NCBI GenBank assembly: GCA_011316305.1
Contig: SAUG01000154.1
Span: 1 to 64,000, forward strand
Origin: Rusavskia elegans
Taxonomy: Eukaryota > Ascomycota > Lecanoromycetes > Teloschistales > Teloschistaceae
Length of the DNA: 64,000 bases
Direction of reading: 5' to 3'
This document shows positions 34,700-46,299 of this stretch, in pieces; within the stretch, counting starts at the first letter, position 1; each line of letters starts with the position of its first letter. Under the pieces are notes generated by a model. The model was not told where the DNA came from. It searched no databases and was given only the letters and a program-made list of their open reading frames with translations. The position numbers and the translations under genes are program-made.

Positions 34700-37180
34700 T
34701 CCGTATACGATATTTATAAAGCCTTGTCTTTCTTTTTCTTCTATCTTTTTTTTTAATATTTTTATTATACGTTTTTAAAAAAGTAATCGATTAAAATCTT
34801 TCTATCGAATTTAGTCGAAGGGTATTATTATACTTTTTCCGTATAATCTTTACGTTCGTAATCTTTTAAAAGAATATAAGGTTAAAGTAGATAGTAATAT
34901 CTATAGTAAATATACTCGTACTTAGAAGTCTTATAATTTCTTAATTTCTAACGCTATCTATAAGACTATTTTATTTTTATATCTTCCCTATTTACTAATA
35001 TTCATAGAAAAATATTTTAAAAATAAAAAAATTAAGCTCCGGTTTAATATTAGGAACGTTTTTATTAAATATACCAAAATATAACGTTGTATCGAGTCTT
35101 TTTTTAATTTTAAAAAGAAAATTCGTAATAAATATTTTACTTAGGAATTAGATTTCCGTCGACTTTTTAAAAAGTAAAAATATTTTATTACTTTTTATCG
35201 CGTTTTAGATAAATATAAAAGTATTTTTATTATTTAGAAATAGCGCGTATTATTTTATTTTAATAAATTTAATAATCTAGTTATATTCTATTCCTCTATA
35301 GTTTTTATACTAGCTGTATAAAAGGCGTCTATTAAATCGGTTCCGGTTAATAATTTAGTTAATTTTGATTAGTTTCTAAAGGATTTTAATTCTTTTTAAT
35401 CTTTAGATTTAGGAAGCGTATAAAAGAGTATCTAGTTAAAGATTCCTTCGTAGTACCTCTATCTCTTCTATTTAGAAGTTAATATTATAAATTATATCCG
35501 AGTTTTCGGAAACTTCTACTAACTTTTATTTTTTTAGCGACTATTTTATTTTAAAAAGATAAAGTTAAAGACTAATCGTCTTTTAATTATATACTAAATA
35601 TAGAATCTGGCGTATTATTATCTAGGTATTCTTCCGGTTTAGATATAAAACTATAGTCGACCCTTTCTATTCCTTTAATAATATTTCAATAGATTTTTTT
35701 AATATTTTCTATCTATAGTTCTTAAATTAGCTTCTATATTTTATTATATTTAAGAGCTAATTATATTAGTAGATAGTAATATTCTTTTTGGATCTTTATT
35801 TTCTAGACTTCGCCTCTTTATTTAAAAAGAATATTAATTTTTTTAATTTACTTATAGTTTATATAAAATCCGATATCTAATTTATTATATAATAGGTTTT
35901 TATATACGAGAAAATATATCGTTTATAGTTCTATTTTTCTTTTAACCGTACTTTCTTATATTAATATTCCCGAAATCGATTCTTTCTATTCTTTTAGAAT
36001 AATATACTATTTAGGGCTTTTAACTATTATAAAGTTAGATATTCCGATAAATCTATTTTTTAGTTTAACTTCGATATCTATAATTATATTATTCTACTAG
36101 ATATATTACTAAATATATCCTTTAATCTAGCCGTATAATCTTTTTATAATTTTATTTTTTCCTTTTTTATTTACGAAAACTATTATTTTATAACTTCCGA
36201 TTTTAATTTTAAAAGCTACTATAAAAGGTCTTTCTATTTTATATAGTCTAAATTCTACTACCGGTTTTTTCTCTATTCTTTTTAATTCTATAGGGTACTA
36301 TTCTAACCTTTTTTTATCTAATAGATAGATAAGGTATTTATTATTATAACAGGCTATCTAAATTTTAGTTATATATTCTTTCGTTTTTTTTCTAGATAAT
36401 TTCTCTATCACTTTAAACTAGTATTTAGTTATCTCTATTATCTTTTTATTTAAATAATTCCTTTTAAAATATTCTATCTTTCCGTATAAATAATAAGCTT
36501 TAGTTTATAAATCTTTAGTTTCGGTACTATCGAGCTTTATCAGGTTTCCTTTAGACTATCTTTTAGTAGATCCTATTTTACTAAGCGCCTATTTATCGAT
36601 ATATTATTTATACCACCTAGTATCGATCTTTATTACTAGTTCGATTAAATCCGCTAGTAAATCGGGTTTTTCGATCGCTACTATAGCTTCTTTAGTTCTA
36701 CTATTAATTCTCTTAAAGAAATAGGCTTTATAGCTGAATCTTCTTAGTTTATCTTATAAGCTAATATCCTAAACTAAGTAGTATAGATAGCTACCGACTT
36801 CTACTATTTTAGAACTATTAGTTTCTTTACTATTACTTTATCTTTATTATCGCTTCCGAAGGTTTCTTTAATAGCTATAATTAAAATACCGAAATAATAA
36901 AATATCTAAAATATTTCTTCTTTTCTTTATTTTTCGGAATTATTAAAGTAGTTTTCTATATAGGGCTAGATTTAATTAAAGGTTACCTTTTTTAATTAGA
37001 TTATTATAAATAGAACCTTAACTACTTCGTTTAAAAACTGGTTTACGTATAATATAAAATAGATATTTATTTAAATAAACTAAGGTTTTAAGAATTCTCT
37101 ATTTCATTTATAGATATTTAGCGTTACTATTTTAATAGTATCGCTTCGCTTTATAGAATAGGATAACGAAATTAATATAG
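34700..37180 (-). pseudogene. TyG-2 gag-like polyprotein, RIP-inactivated
   Basis: The capsid region at about 36590-36800 reads FRILAYKIN, then KPDLLADLIELVIKIDTRWY, a good match to Ty3-type Gag. The zinc knuckle at 36457-36503 reads YYLYGKIEYFKRNY, with all Cys/His positions changed to Tyr. The protease-like stretch at about 36050-36260 has FIVAFKIKIG and FVNKKGKN at the expected active-site position. Near 35300-35360 the frame shows TDLIDAFYTASIKTIEEWNI (Trp position now TAG), matching TyG-1 and TyG-3. No polymerase or integrase motif occurs before the 3' LTR. Confidence 0.78.
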
Positions 37181-37609
37181 TAAATCGTTAAAAAATAATA
37201 TCTCTATATATTAGAAGGTATTACGTTCGAGCCTAGATATAGCTATAGATATAGTCCGAGCTACTAAATAGTAAAAAAGTTCTAGCGTAGGTTAATACGA
37301 CTAATTCTATATAGCCGTAAAGATATAGTCGCGATATTATAAAGTATCTTTATTATATAGACAATTATGAAGAGAATATATAAAGATATTTAATAATTAT
37401 ATTAACGACTAACGAGAAAAGCTATCTAATAGAAATAAAGGAGCAATATATATAGTAAAAGTAGCCGATAGTACCGATAGGTAGCTATTTTACTAAAACC
37501 CTATTAGAAAGGTCGGCTATAGCGGCTATAGGCGACTATAGATAATTAGCGTCGTTTAGCTAGCCAATCTTCCAGAATATTTCTATAGAGTAGTGGACGT
37601 AATAGATAT

Positions 37610-38089
37610 TCCGAAATAGAAATTTACTATAAAACTAGATCGATTATATCGATATAGATATCTATAGAAAAGAATATACGATTTATATTATAGTAAATAC
37701 AGATCTAAGTATTATAGGTTCTATAGCGAAAATTAAATAGATTCTATTAAATATAAAAATCTATTTCCAGATATATATATTATACGTATATTCTATAAAG
37801 ATCCAAAATCTATAATTATAGTTTACTTTTATTAAATTCTATTTTTCTTTTTATTATATTCTAGTTTACGCTTTTTTATTAGATAGTTATTTTGATTATA
37901 TATTTCGATAAGTTTCTAAATATTTTTAAAATCTTTTTATAGCTGTTAAAAATCATAGTCTTTTAACTAACTAGTTTATTTAATTAGATATTCTATTTTT
38001 AACTGTTCGTCTTTATTAGATTTCGTAAATCTTTTATTTAAAATAGCTTTTACCTCCTATTTTTCTTTAATATCGATGAAATCCTATAA
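37610..38089. other. AT-rich spacer
   Basis: No recognised element between TyG-2 and the MITE pair. Confidence 0.45.
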
Positions 38090-38097
38090 TAGATATT

Positions 38098-38480
38098 TAG
38101 GTTGGCCGTCGGGTCGGATTTCGAATCCGAGTTAACAAACTCGATCCGACCCGAATCGGATTAGATTAAAACGTAACCCGACCTAATCGGATTTCGAATT
38201 CGGGTTAGCTAATCTAATCCGACCCGCTAAAACTAGATTTTGGCGCTAAACTCTAGTATAAAAATATAATTCTAATATAAAAATTATACGAATAATTTAA
38301 AAAAAATTCTAATTAATGAACTACGCTAGCGGGAATAATCCTAGTTAGATTAATTATATTACCTGATTATATTACTTATAAATATAAATAATTAATAAAT
38401 TAATTGAGATATTATATTATTATATAATTAAAAAAAAAGGTTTAGCGGATATCCGAATTCGACCCGAAATGGCCAGTCTA
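38098..38480. mobile_element. hAT-like MITE, first of a pair
   Basis: 383 bp with termini TAGGTTGGCC and GGCCAGTCTA and a perfect 8 bp TSD, TAGATATT (38090-38097 and 38481-38488). Confidence 0.88.
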
Positions 38481-38503
38481 TAGATATTCTAGTAATTCGC
38501 TAT

Positions 38504-38826
38504 TAGACTGGCCGGTTCAAATCGAATTCCCGTCGAATTATCGAATATCCGACTCGATTTTAGTAACCCGATCCGGACCCGACCCGATTATATTAAATAT
38601 TTAGTATACTATTAATATAATAATTAAATAAAAGTAATTTATCTGAGTAATATATTTAGTTTTACTATAGACTATCTAGCTAGCGTCGTTAATTAATTAG
38701 AATTCTTTTAGTAAATTTATATAAAAGTTATACTAACTTTATATCTTTATACTAGAATCTAACGGTTTTAGCGCGTCGGATTAGGTTATAATTTAGTATC
38801 CGAAATCCGATCCGACGGCCAATCTG
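38504..38826. mobile_element. hAT-like MITE, second of a pair
   Basis: 323 bp with termini TAGACTGGCC and GGCCAATCTG and a perfect 8 bp TSD, TTCGCTAT (38496-38503 and 38827-38834). It lies only 23 bases from the first MITE but has its own duplication, so the two are separate insertions. Confidence 0.88.
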
Positions 38827-38899
38827 TTCGCTATTTTAACGACAATAGAATTTATCTAATAGAAATATATTAAAGATATTATAGATTTTTATTCTAATT

Positions 38900-41800
38900 A
38901 AAAGAGTTAACCAATAAATTAAAAAATCTATTCAATTCGAAATCCGATACGGATCTACGAGTTTAGAAGTATTTTTTTTTAATTATTTAAATTTTAGATT
39001 TTTTTTAAATAATAATACTAAATCTCTAATTTTATATTCTATCGGTTAAGAATTTTTATTATAGTATTTAGATTATTTTGTCTAAGTTTTCTTCTAATTT
39101 ATTCGTATCGATTTATATATTTTTTATAAATTTATAACTTTTTCTTTTACTACTAGTATATTTATTTTTACCAGCTTCTATTCTACGACGTTATCTTTAA
39201 CGCCTTTAAATATTATATCTAGATTATAGCCTATAAATGTTTTAAAGGGAAAGTTTTTATAATATTATACTCGCTATTATTATAAACAGATTTAGCTAAA
39301 AGTAGAAATATAATCTACTTTTTTTTTTTTTTTATAAATATATACTTTTAGATATTATTCTAATAATTAATTTTATTTTTTAATCTATCTATTTATTTTA
39401 ATATAGAATATAGAATTTAAACGATATTTAATCTTTAGATAATAGTAGATTTCCGAGAAGAATTCGCTCGTAAATAGCGATTTTCTATTACTAATAATTC
39501 TATTAGAAATAAATTCTTTATACTAAAGTTTATTAATAATCAATTCTATTAAATCCTTTTTATTAATAGTTTTACGATAAAGGATATACCTCGCTATTTT
39601 AATAAATCGATCGATTGCTATAAATACTAAATCTACTACGCCCTAAAAATATCGAATAGATGGTAATCTAGTAATAAAATCTATTATTATTCCCTTCTAT
39701 AGCTATATAGAATATAAAAGATTCTAAAATTTTCTATATATTTTATATCTATAGATTTTAATTTTAAATATATATTATACGTTTCCATATACTTTCTAAT
39801 ATATTTAGATAAATTTAGCTAGCTATAGCTACAATAAATAAGTAATAACATTCGCTAATATCTAAAATATCCAGCTATAGAGTTATTATAGTATTTTACT
39901 AGAATTTTTATTTATAGTATCTTGTTTTTAGATATATATAAAGATTTCTTTTAAAAAAGAAAATCTGTCTTTATTTCTATATTTTATAACTCGGCTTTCT
40001 TTTTTAATATACGTTAGATAATCTATATATATTTCAATATATCCCGTATATTAGAAGTTACTTGTAACGTCCCTGTATATCAGAAGGCGTTACGTTCGAG
40101 CCTAGCTATAGCCGTGGACGTAGTCCGAGCTACTAAATAGTAAAGGAGTCCCAGTATAGATTATCGTAACTAATCCTGTACAGCCGTAGAGATACGGTTA
40201 CGATATTACGAGATATCTTTATTACGAGGTAATTTAAAAGAGAATAGTAGAGACGTATTTAATAATTATATTAATAACTAACAAGAGAAACTATCTATAG
40301 GAGTAATAAGCGATATATATAGTAAAAGTAGCCGTAAAGGCCGATAAATAGCCGCCTGCTAAAAGTCCCGTCTAGAAGGGCGGCTATATCGGCTATAGGC
40401 GGCTATAGATAATTAGGCTCGCTTGCCTAACTAATCTTTCTATAGAACCTCTGTGGAGTCGTGGACGTAATATTACTTTACTATAAGCTATTCTACTAAT
40501 AAAATCGTTTTATATTATTTAATATAGAATATCTAGGTTATAATATATATTCCTAGTAATAAGATTTATTCCATTATTAAATCCATTATCGGAAATAGTT
40601 ATTATTAATCTATTACTACCGCGTCTGCCGCCTATTATACTCGAAAGTAATCTCGATATATAAATTATATCGCGACTTTAAATTAGTAGTAGAAAATTAG
40701 TTCTATTTTTTTTAGAGTTTTTAAATTCTATAGAAGGTTTTCTAGACTCTTCTGTTATATATCTATAAGAAATAAAATTAATTCGAACTATTTATAATAA
40801 AGACGGTCTATTACTAGATTTCTAGCTAGTAGAATTTAACTTTCGCTAAAATATAAATAATATCGTTTAGATTTAAAAATTAATTATTTTTTTAATCCGG
40901 TCTTTTAAATAGCGGATTGGCTAGATTTATTTTTTCCAGATAATAGAAAATATCAAAATCTATAGTAGCTAATTTAATAATCTAGCGATATTATTAAACG
41001 TTAAATTCTTTAATTTTTATAAATTCCCGGAAGTTATTATAATCTATCTAGATCTTTACTATATATCTGGCGCCTTTAGAATAATATTTCTATTACTCGA
41101 AGATTTTAATAATAGCGAATAATTCGGTATTATATATTTTATAATTATATTCGATCAGAAATATCTTTTATAATTGAAATATAATTAGGCACTAGCCAAT
41201 ATATTTATTATTTTATAATATAATCTTAGCTAATCTAATTTTAGAAATGTTAGTTTCGATATAGGATTTTTTTTCGGATTAAAATACTATAATATTCCAG
41301 TAGTATTAAAAGTACGTTTTAATTTTTCAAAAGTTTTTTAGATTCCGATAGTCTAGCGAAACGGTTCCGATTTCTTTCTAATAATACTCTCTATAAATAA
41401 ATTTATTAGAAGCGCTATAATCCGAAAATAGTAGTAAATAAAACGCCGATAAAAATTTATAAACTTTAAAAAAATCTATATCTTCTAGTAAATTCTTAGA
41501 ACCGGATATTTTTTAATAGTTACTATTTATTCCGAGTCTATCGATATATTATCCGTAGATATAATAAAGTATAAAAACTCTATACTTTTAATATAAAAAG
41601 TATACTTTTCAAAGTTAAAATATAACTATATATTACGAAGTTTATAAACTATTTATCGGATATAATTCTAGTTTTTTTTTCGAATTAAAAAAATTAAAAT
41701 ATTATCTAGATAGACTATATTATAACTATCAACTAGTTCTTCTAAAATTCTATTAAAATAGATTTAAAACGTCGTAGGTATATTAGTAAAACCGAAAGGT

Positions 41801-42300
41801 ATAATAAAACACCCGAAATATCTATATCTCGTACGAAATATAGTTTTCTATTTATTATCTTTTTTAATCCGGATTTAATAGTAGACATCTTTAATATTAT
41901 ATTTAGAAAAGTATTTTATCTCCGATAATCGATCTAGAATTTTAGAGATAAGAGATAAAAGATACCGATTTTTAATTATTACTTTATTAGAATCTCTATA
42001 GTTGATATATATACGAAAACTACTATCTTTCTTTTATATAAAAAAGATAAAAGCTTCTATAAAAAATATTAAATAGCGAATCCAGCTCTTTTTTAAAGTA
42101 CTATTTAAATAACCATAAAGTTTATCGAGCTCGCGTTTAGATAGTCTATAAAATAGGTGATATAGTAGATATTATCTATTTAATTCGATTATATAATCGG
42201 TATCTTTAAACGGTGGAAAAGAATCTACTAAATATATATTATAAACTTTAATCTTTTTATATACTAGTTTCGAAATCGGCTCGAGCTATTATATATCTTT
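38900..42300 (-). pseudogene. Ty3-F pol (RT, RNase H, integrase), RIP-inactivated
   Basis: The RT reads FRIYINYRDSNK near 42000, FIIPFGFTNIPTTF near 41790 and the catalytic box IVYLDNILIFL near 41715, where the second Asp of YLDD has become Asn by a G to A change. RNase H follows with LIEYNYKIYNTELFAI near 41120-41160 and FKRPD near 40900. The integrase core at 39430-39680 has DFITRLPSIRYF, VDLVFIAIDRFIKI and SNRKSLFTSEFFSEI, again with Asp to Asn. RH and integrase are separated by the solo LTR at 40063-40472. Upstream to 44400 should hold gag and protease, but I could not recognise them. Confidence 0.82.
40063..40472 (-). repeat. Solo TyG-type LTR inside Ty3-F
   Basis: 410 bp from TGTAACGTCCC to GTGGACGTAATA with a perfect TSD TTACT (40058-40062 and 40473-40477). 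The second half has the GGCGGCTAT repeats typical of TyG rather than TyP LTRs. It keeps more TpG and CpA than most copies, so it is probably younger. Confidence 0.88.
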
Positions 42301-44410
42301 ATTTTCTTTATATTTATTACTGTTAGCTTCTATTTATATAGTAGTATGGTTATTAGACTTTATATATATAGTGGTAATCATTACAATATTTATCTATATA
42401 TACTTTTCGGCCTATGATATATAAATAAAAACTACTGATAAATCGATACTAGAATAGATTAATTATTTTCTACCTATCTGATTATTTTATATTACTTTAT
42501 TACGGGTAGGAAATCGCTATTACTCTAATTTTAGATCTATAACTATCTAAACTTAATAGAAAACTGGTATATCTAGAATGATACTATATTTATCGATTAT
42601 ATCTAAAATATAGAATCGCGATATATATTTTTTCCGATAGTTTTAACTATCTATTATTATCTAGTTTAAATTATATATTCTATAGTAGATAGTACGTAAA
42701 CTTCTAATGTATTAAAAATAGAGTTTTTCTAATTATTAGACGGGCTCTAGATTATATTAAATAATAAAAGATTAAGAAACGACGTTAATCTAGAAGTTTA
42801 GATCTAGAAATACTTTAGTTCTACTATATTCTTTTACTGATAACTCGATAAATATTTTTATTAAAAGACCTTTTTTTACTTTAATTTATTTATTTTAGAC
42901 TATTATTGAAGCTATAATAGATTTTGCTGATTTTTTAACTAGTTAGTATTACTAGGATTATCTTTCGTTATATTAACAGTAGACTTTTTAAAAGATTTAT
43001 TACTACTACTACGAGAGTTATCAGATTTCTAATTATTTTAATTTTAGTACTGGTTTTCAGAATAACTCTTAGATTAATAATCTATACTACTATAAATAAA
43101 GTATATAATAGATTTATTATTTTATTTATACGTTATAAATTTATTATTACTAATATTAGAAATATTTTTTCTACCAATATTATTCCGATTTTCGAATTTT
43201 TAAAAATTCCTTTTACTATATAGAGGCGTATAACATCTATTAGTAGAGAAATTCTAATACTAATCTAGTATTATTTTGTCTATATTTTCTAATCGAATAG
43301 TTTAAACTATCTATTTATTATAGCAAAAATCTTTTAACTTTATATTTTAAACGCGTATAGTATACTTTAATTCTAGGGGAAATTTAAAAAAGAAAAAAAG
43401 TGAATACTATTTTTCTAATAAAAGAAATAGCTAGATTTTTAGTAAAATAAAAAAATTATAGAATTCTAGAATATTTTAATCTATATTCTAGGTTTTATAA
43501 AGGTATTTCGTCGGGGTATCTAATAGACGAGATTTAGGATCGATAGTAAAGTTTAAAAGAAAATCTAAAAATTTATTCTATAATATACTATTAAAAGTAT
43601 TTTTATTAATAAAAAATTCCTTTTTTTCGAACTAACGGTTTAATTTCTAGCTTTTAATAAAGTTCTAGGCCTATCGAGTTTATTCCGTATAGATAAATAA
43701 GATATCGGATTTTTAGAACTAATTTCTATAGAATTTAACCTATTTATATTACTTTTTAAAGGTTATTCTATTACCGTATTTTTTAGGCTTCTCAATTTTA
43801 ATCTTTAATAAAATTTAAGGCGCTCGCGAATATCTAATAGCTAGTTTAAAGAAAAGTTAATTATTATCTAAAATATAATTCGGATCTATTATACGAAAAG
43901 TCTATATTCTATAATATACTTTTAAAAAGGTTTTCTTCTTTACTATTATTTTTACTATTATTCGGATTATTCGAGTTATTACTACTATTAGGCGACTAAC
44001 CGGAATTAGATTTTCTAAAAGTAAAAGTTTCCGAAAAAAATTTTCTATTAGACTATAACTAACTATTAGATAGCTATTACTAATAGAATTAGCTGCCTGA
44101 AATAATGTAGTTTTTTAACGCGCTAGTAATAAAATTACTATAAAATTCCGATTAAATTCTTTAAATAATAGAAGATAATCTAGAATTTTTTTTATCGGAA
44201 ATTTTCGATATAGCCGGGTTATATTTATTAGATTAATTTATAATATCTATAAACCGCGATTTAATAGCTTTAGCGCTAGTTTAAAACAGTTTTATATAAA
44301 ATATTCTACTACGGCTATAACTACTATAAATATTATATATCGACGTCGATATAGTCGGACTATAAATAATCTATACCGAGTTCAAAATATCTAATATAAT
44401 AAATCAAAAT

Positions 44411-44655
44411 TATTATATAGGATATTCCTAGAATAGTATATAATTATAAATCAGACGAAAGATATATTATAGAACTAACTTATATTCTAGAAAAACTAGA
44501 GTATAATCTTGTAAAAAGATAAAGGAAAAAATAGAGAAAGATCGTGATCCGATATACTAGCGACGCTCTAGCGACTAGGCGGCAAGCCTCGTTTCTAAAC
44601 GTTTTAATTATATTTTCAGAGTCTATATAACGCGTTTGGCGCTTATATAACCGTA
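44411..44655 (-). repeat. Putative 5' LTR of Ty3-F
   Basis: Homologous to 30587-30837 over about 245 bp. Its position upstream of a minus-strand pol suggests a 5' LTR. Ends are not fixed by a TSD. Confidence 0.55.
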
Positions 44656-44659
44656 ATTA

Positions 44660-45009
44660 GATAATAGATTTTTATTAATAAAATCATAAATCTGGAAGAT
44701 AGACGATAGAACTAAAGTACTTCTATAGCTATTAATATAGATTCTAAAACTTATATATACATACGACTACTCTAAATTCTCGGATAAAATCTTTTCGAAT
44801 TTTTTATTTATAACGGCGTTCGAATACGTCTATTAAATTCTTAAACTTTATATATAAATACAAAACGTTATAAAACCTTATATATAGAAAAGAAATAGAC
44901 GAGGAAATCGAATAGAATCTAATAGGAATAGGGAATAACTAAAGTTTATACAGCTAATAGCATTATATTCCCGACTGAAATTTATATAAATTCCACTCCT
45001 TATTACTAT
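44660..45009. other. AT-rich spacer
   Basis: No recognised repeat or gene. Confidence 0.45.
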
Positions 45010-45152
45010 TAGATCGGATCGGATCGAATTTTTATTAATTTCTATTTTATTAATTGATCCGATTTACGGTTCTAATATTAGAAACCGATTCGAATCGTTT
45101 AGTAGATTAGATTAAACTAACTCGTTAAAATTCGAATCGAATTTTCGAAATA

Positions 45153-45651
45153 TATTATAGAGCTATCTGGAAGATTTGGTATTTTCAAAGGCAAGTTACA
45201 TTTATTAGTATATCTATAAACGGAGGTATAACGGATAATTATTTAAATTAATTAAAAATAAATTAGTAAGCTACTAGAATAGTATATAGCGATAACTAAT
45301 AAATCAAATAGAAGCTATAAAAGCGTCGAGTTCGGGATCTATATAGATAAATAAAATCTTCTACTATTTAGATTACTTATAGATCAAGATAACGAAAATA
45401 GCGTTATTTTAGAATATTTACTTACTAAAACTACTAAAATTAAGGTATTTATAGTATTTATTTACTAAAACTTCTCAAATTAAAATATTTATAATCTTTA
45501 TTTACCAAGATTATTAAGATAATTTTTAGTACTAAAATCTAGGCCGTCTATATATCTCTATCCGCTAAAGCGTAATAGAAAATCTAATATTATATTAAAT
45601 ACTACCGTAGTTCTAGAAGTACGTTATCTATATTTATAATACTAGATCCTC
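45153..45651 (-). repeat. 3' LTR of Ty3-C
   Basis: 499 bp, homologous to 51841-53288 and to the solo LTR at 31559. Confidence 0.82.
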
Positions 45652-46299
45652 TCTTTAGATTTTTTATTTTAAAAAACCTTCTATATTTCTTTTTTATAGA
45701 TAAAAGGAAAAGATTATTAACTAACGACTATTATAGAAAAGTTCTATTATTAGATATCGATATTTTAGCTATACGCTTTTTTATAATTATTTCTAGTTAG
45801 AAAAGTTTTATCGCGTTAGCGAAAGTTCCGAAAAGTATATTAGTTATATAAAATAAGTTTATCCTCGCGATTTTACTTTTTTAGATACCACGCGTTAGCG
45901 TTATTTTAAAGATAAATATAAAAAATTAACAGAGGAATTATATAAAGCGTATATAAAATAATAATATCGACTTCGTTAATTAGATTATATTAAAAAAGAG
46001 CAGTATATTATAGTTAACAGAGAGCTATAAAATCTCGAAAAATTAGAATATAAAGAAAATCTCGTAGGTCCGCTTTTATTTATCGATCTGGATTTTCTTA
46101 TCGACGTGACTTCCGAGTAGATTATTCTGCCTAGCAATTTTAGCTAGTCAATAACTTTTTTAATTCCTTTTAATAAAACTATTATAGACCTTTTAGTAGT
46201 TTATTAAATATTCCTTAGATTTCTAAATATTTTTTAAAATAAAATAATCTTTCTTCTTAATTAGATAGTTCTAACCTTACTATCATAGTATCTTTTCGA

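Larger units (their letters stand above)
33301..37604 (-). mobile_element. TyG-2: Gag-bearing LTR element with nested R943
   Basis: The LTRs are 33301-34666 (interrupted by R943) and 37194-37604, 411 bp each when intact. A perfect TSD, GATAT, lies at 33296-33300 and 37605-37609. Removing R943 and its TSD gives 3,349 bp, within 8 bp of TyG-1. The interior aligns with TyG-1 end to end and again lacks RT, RNase H and integrase. The sense primer-binding region TTTTAACGATTTAC shares TTTAACGA with TyP-2. Confidence 0.87.
38840..44655 (-). mobile_element. Ty3-F: decayed Ty3/gypsy element
   Basis: Minus-strand gypsy pol with a candidate 5' LTR at 44411-44655 that matches the solo copy at 30587. No matching LTR is seen at the left end, so the element is truncated or its left LTR is too eroded. 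A TyG/TyP-type solo LTR interrupts it at 40063-40472. Confidence 0.7.

Noticed and set aside
35400..37180. Long, fairly open plus-strand frames across TyG-2
   Set aside because: They look hydrophobic only because the strand is T-rich. The minus strand has a recognisable Gag capsid and a zinc knuckle in the right order after the 5' LTR.
38840..38960. Left LTR for Ty3-F
   Set aside because: No alignment with 44411-44655 or 30587-30837 could be made by eye.
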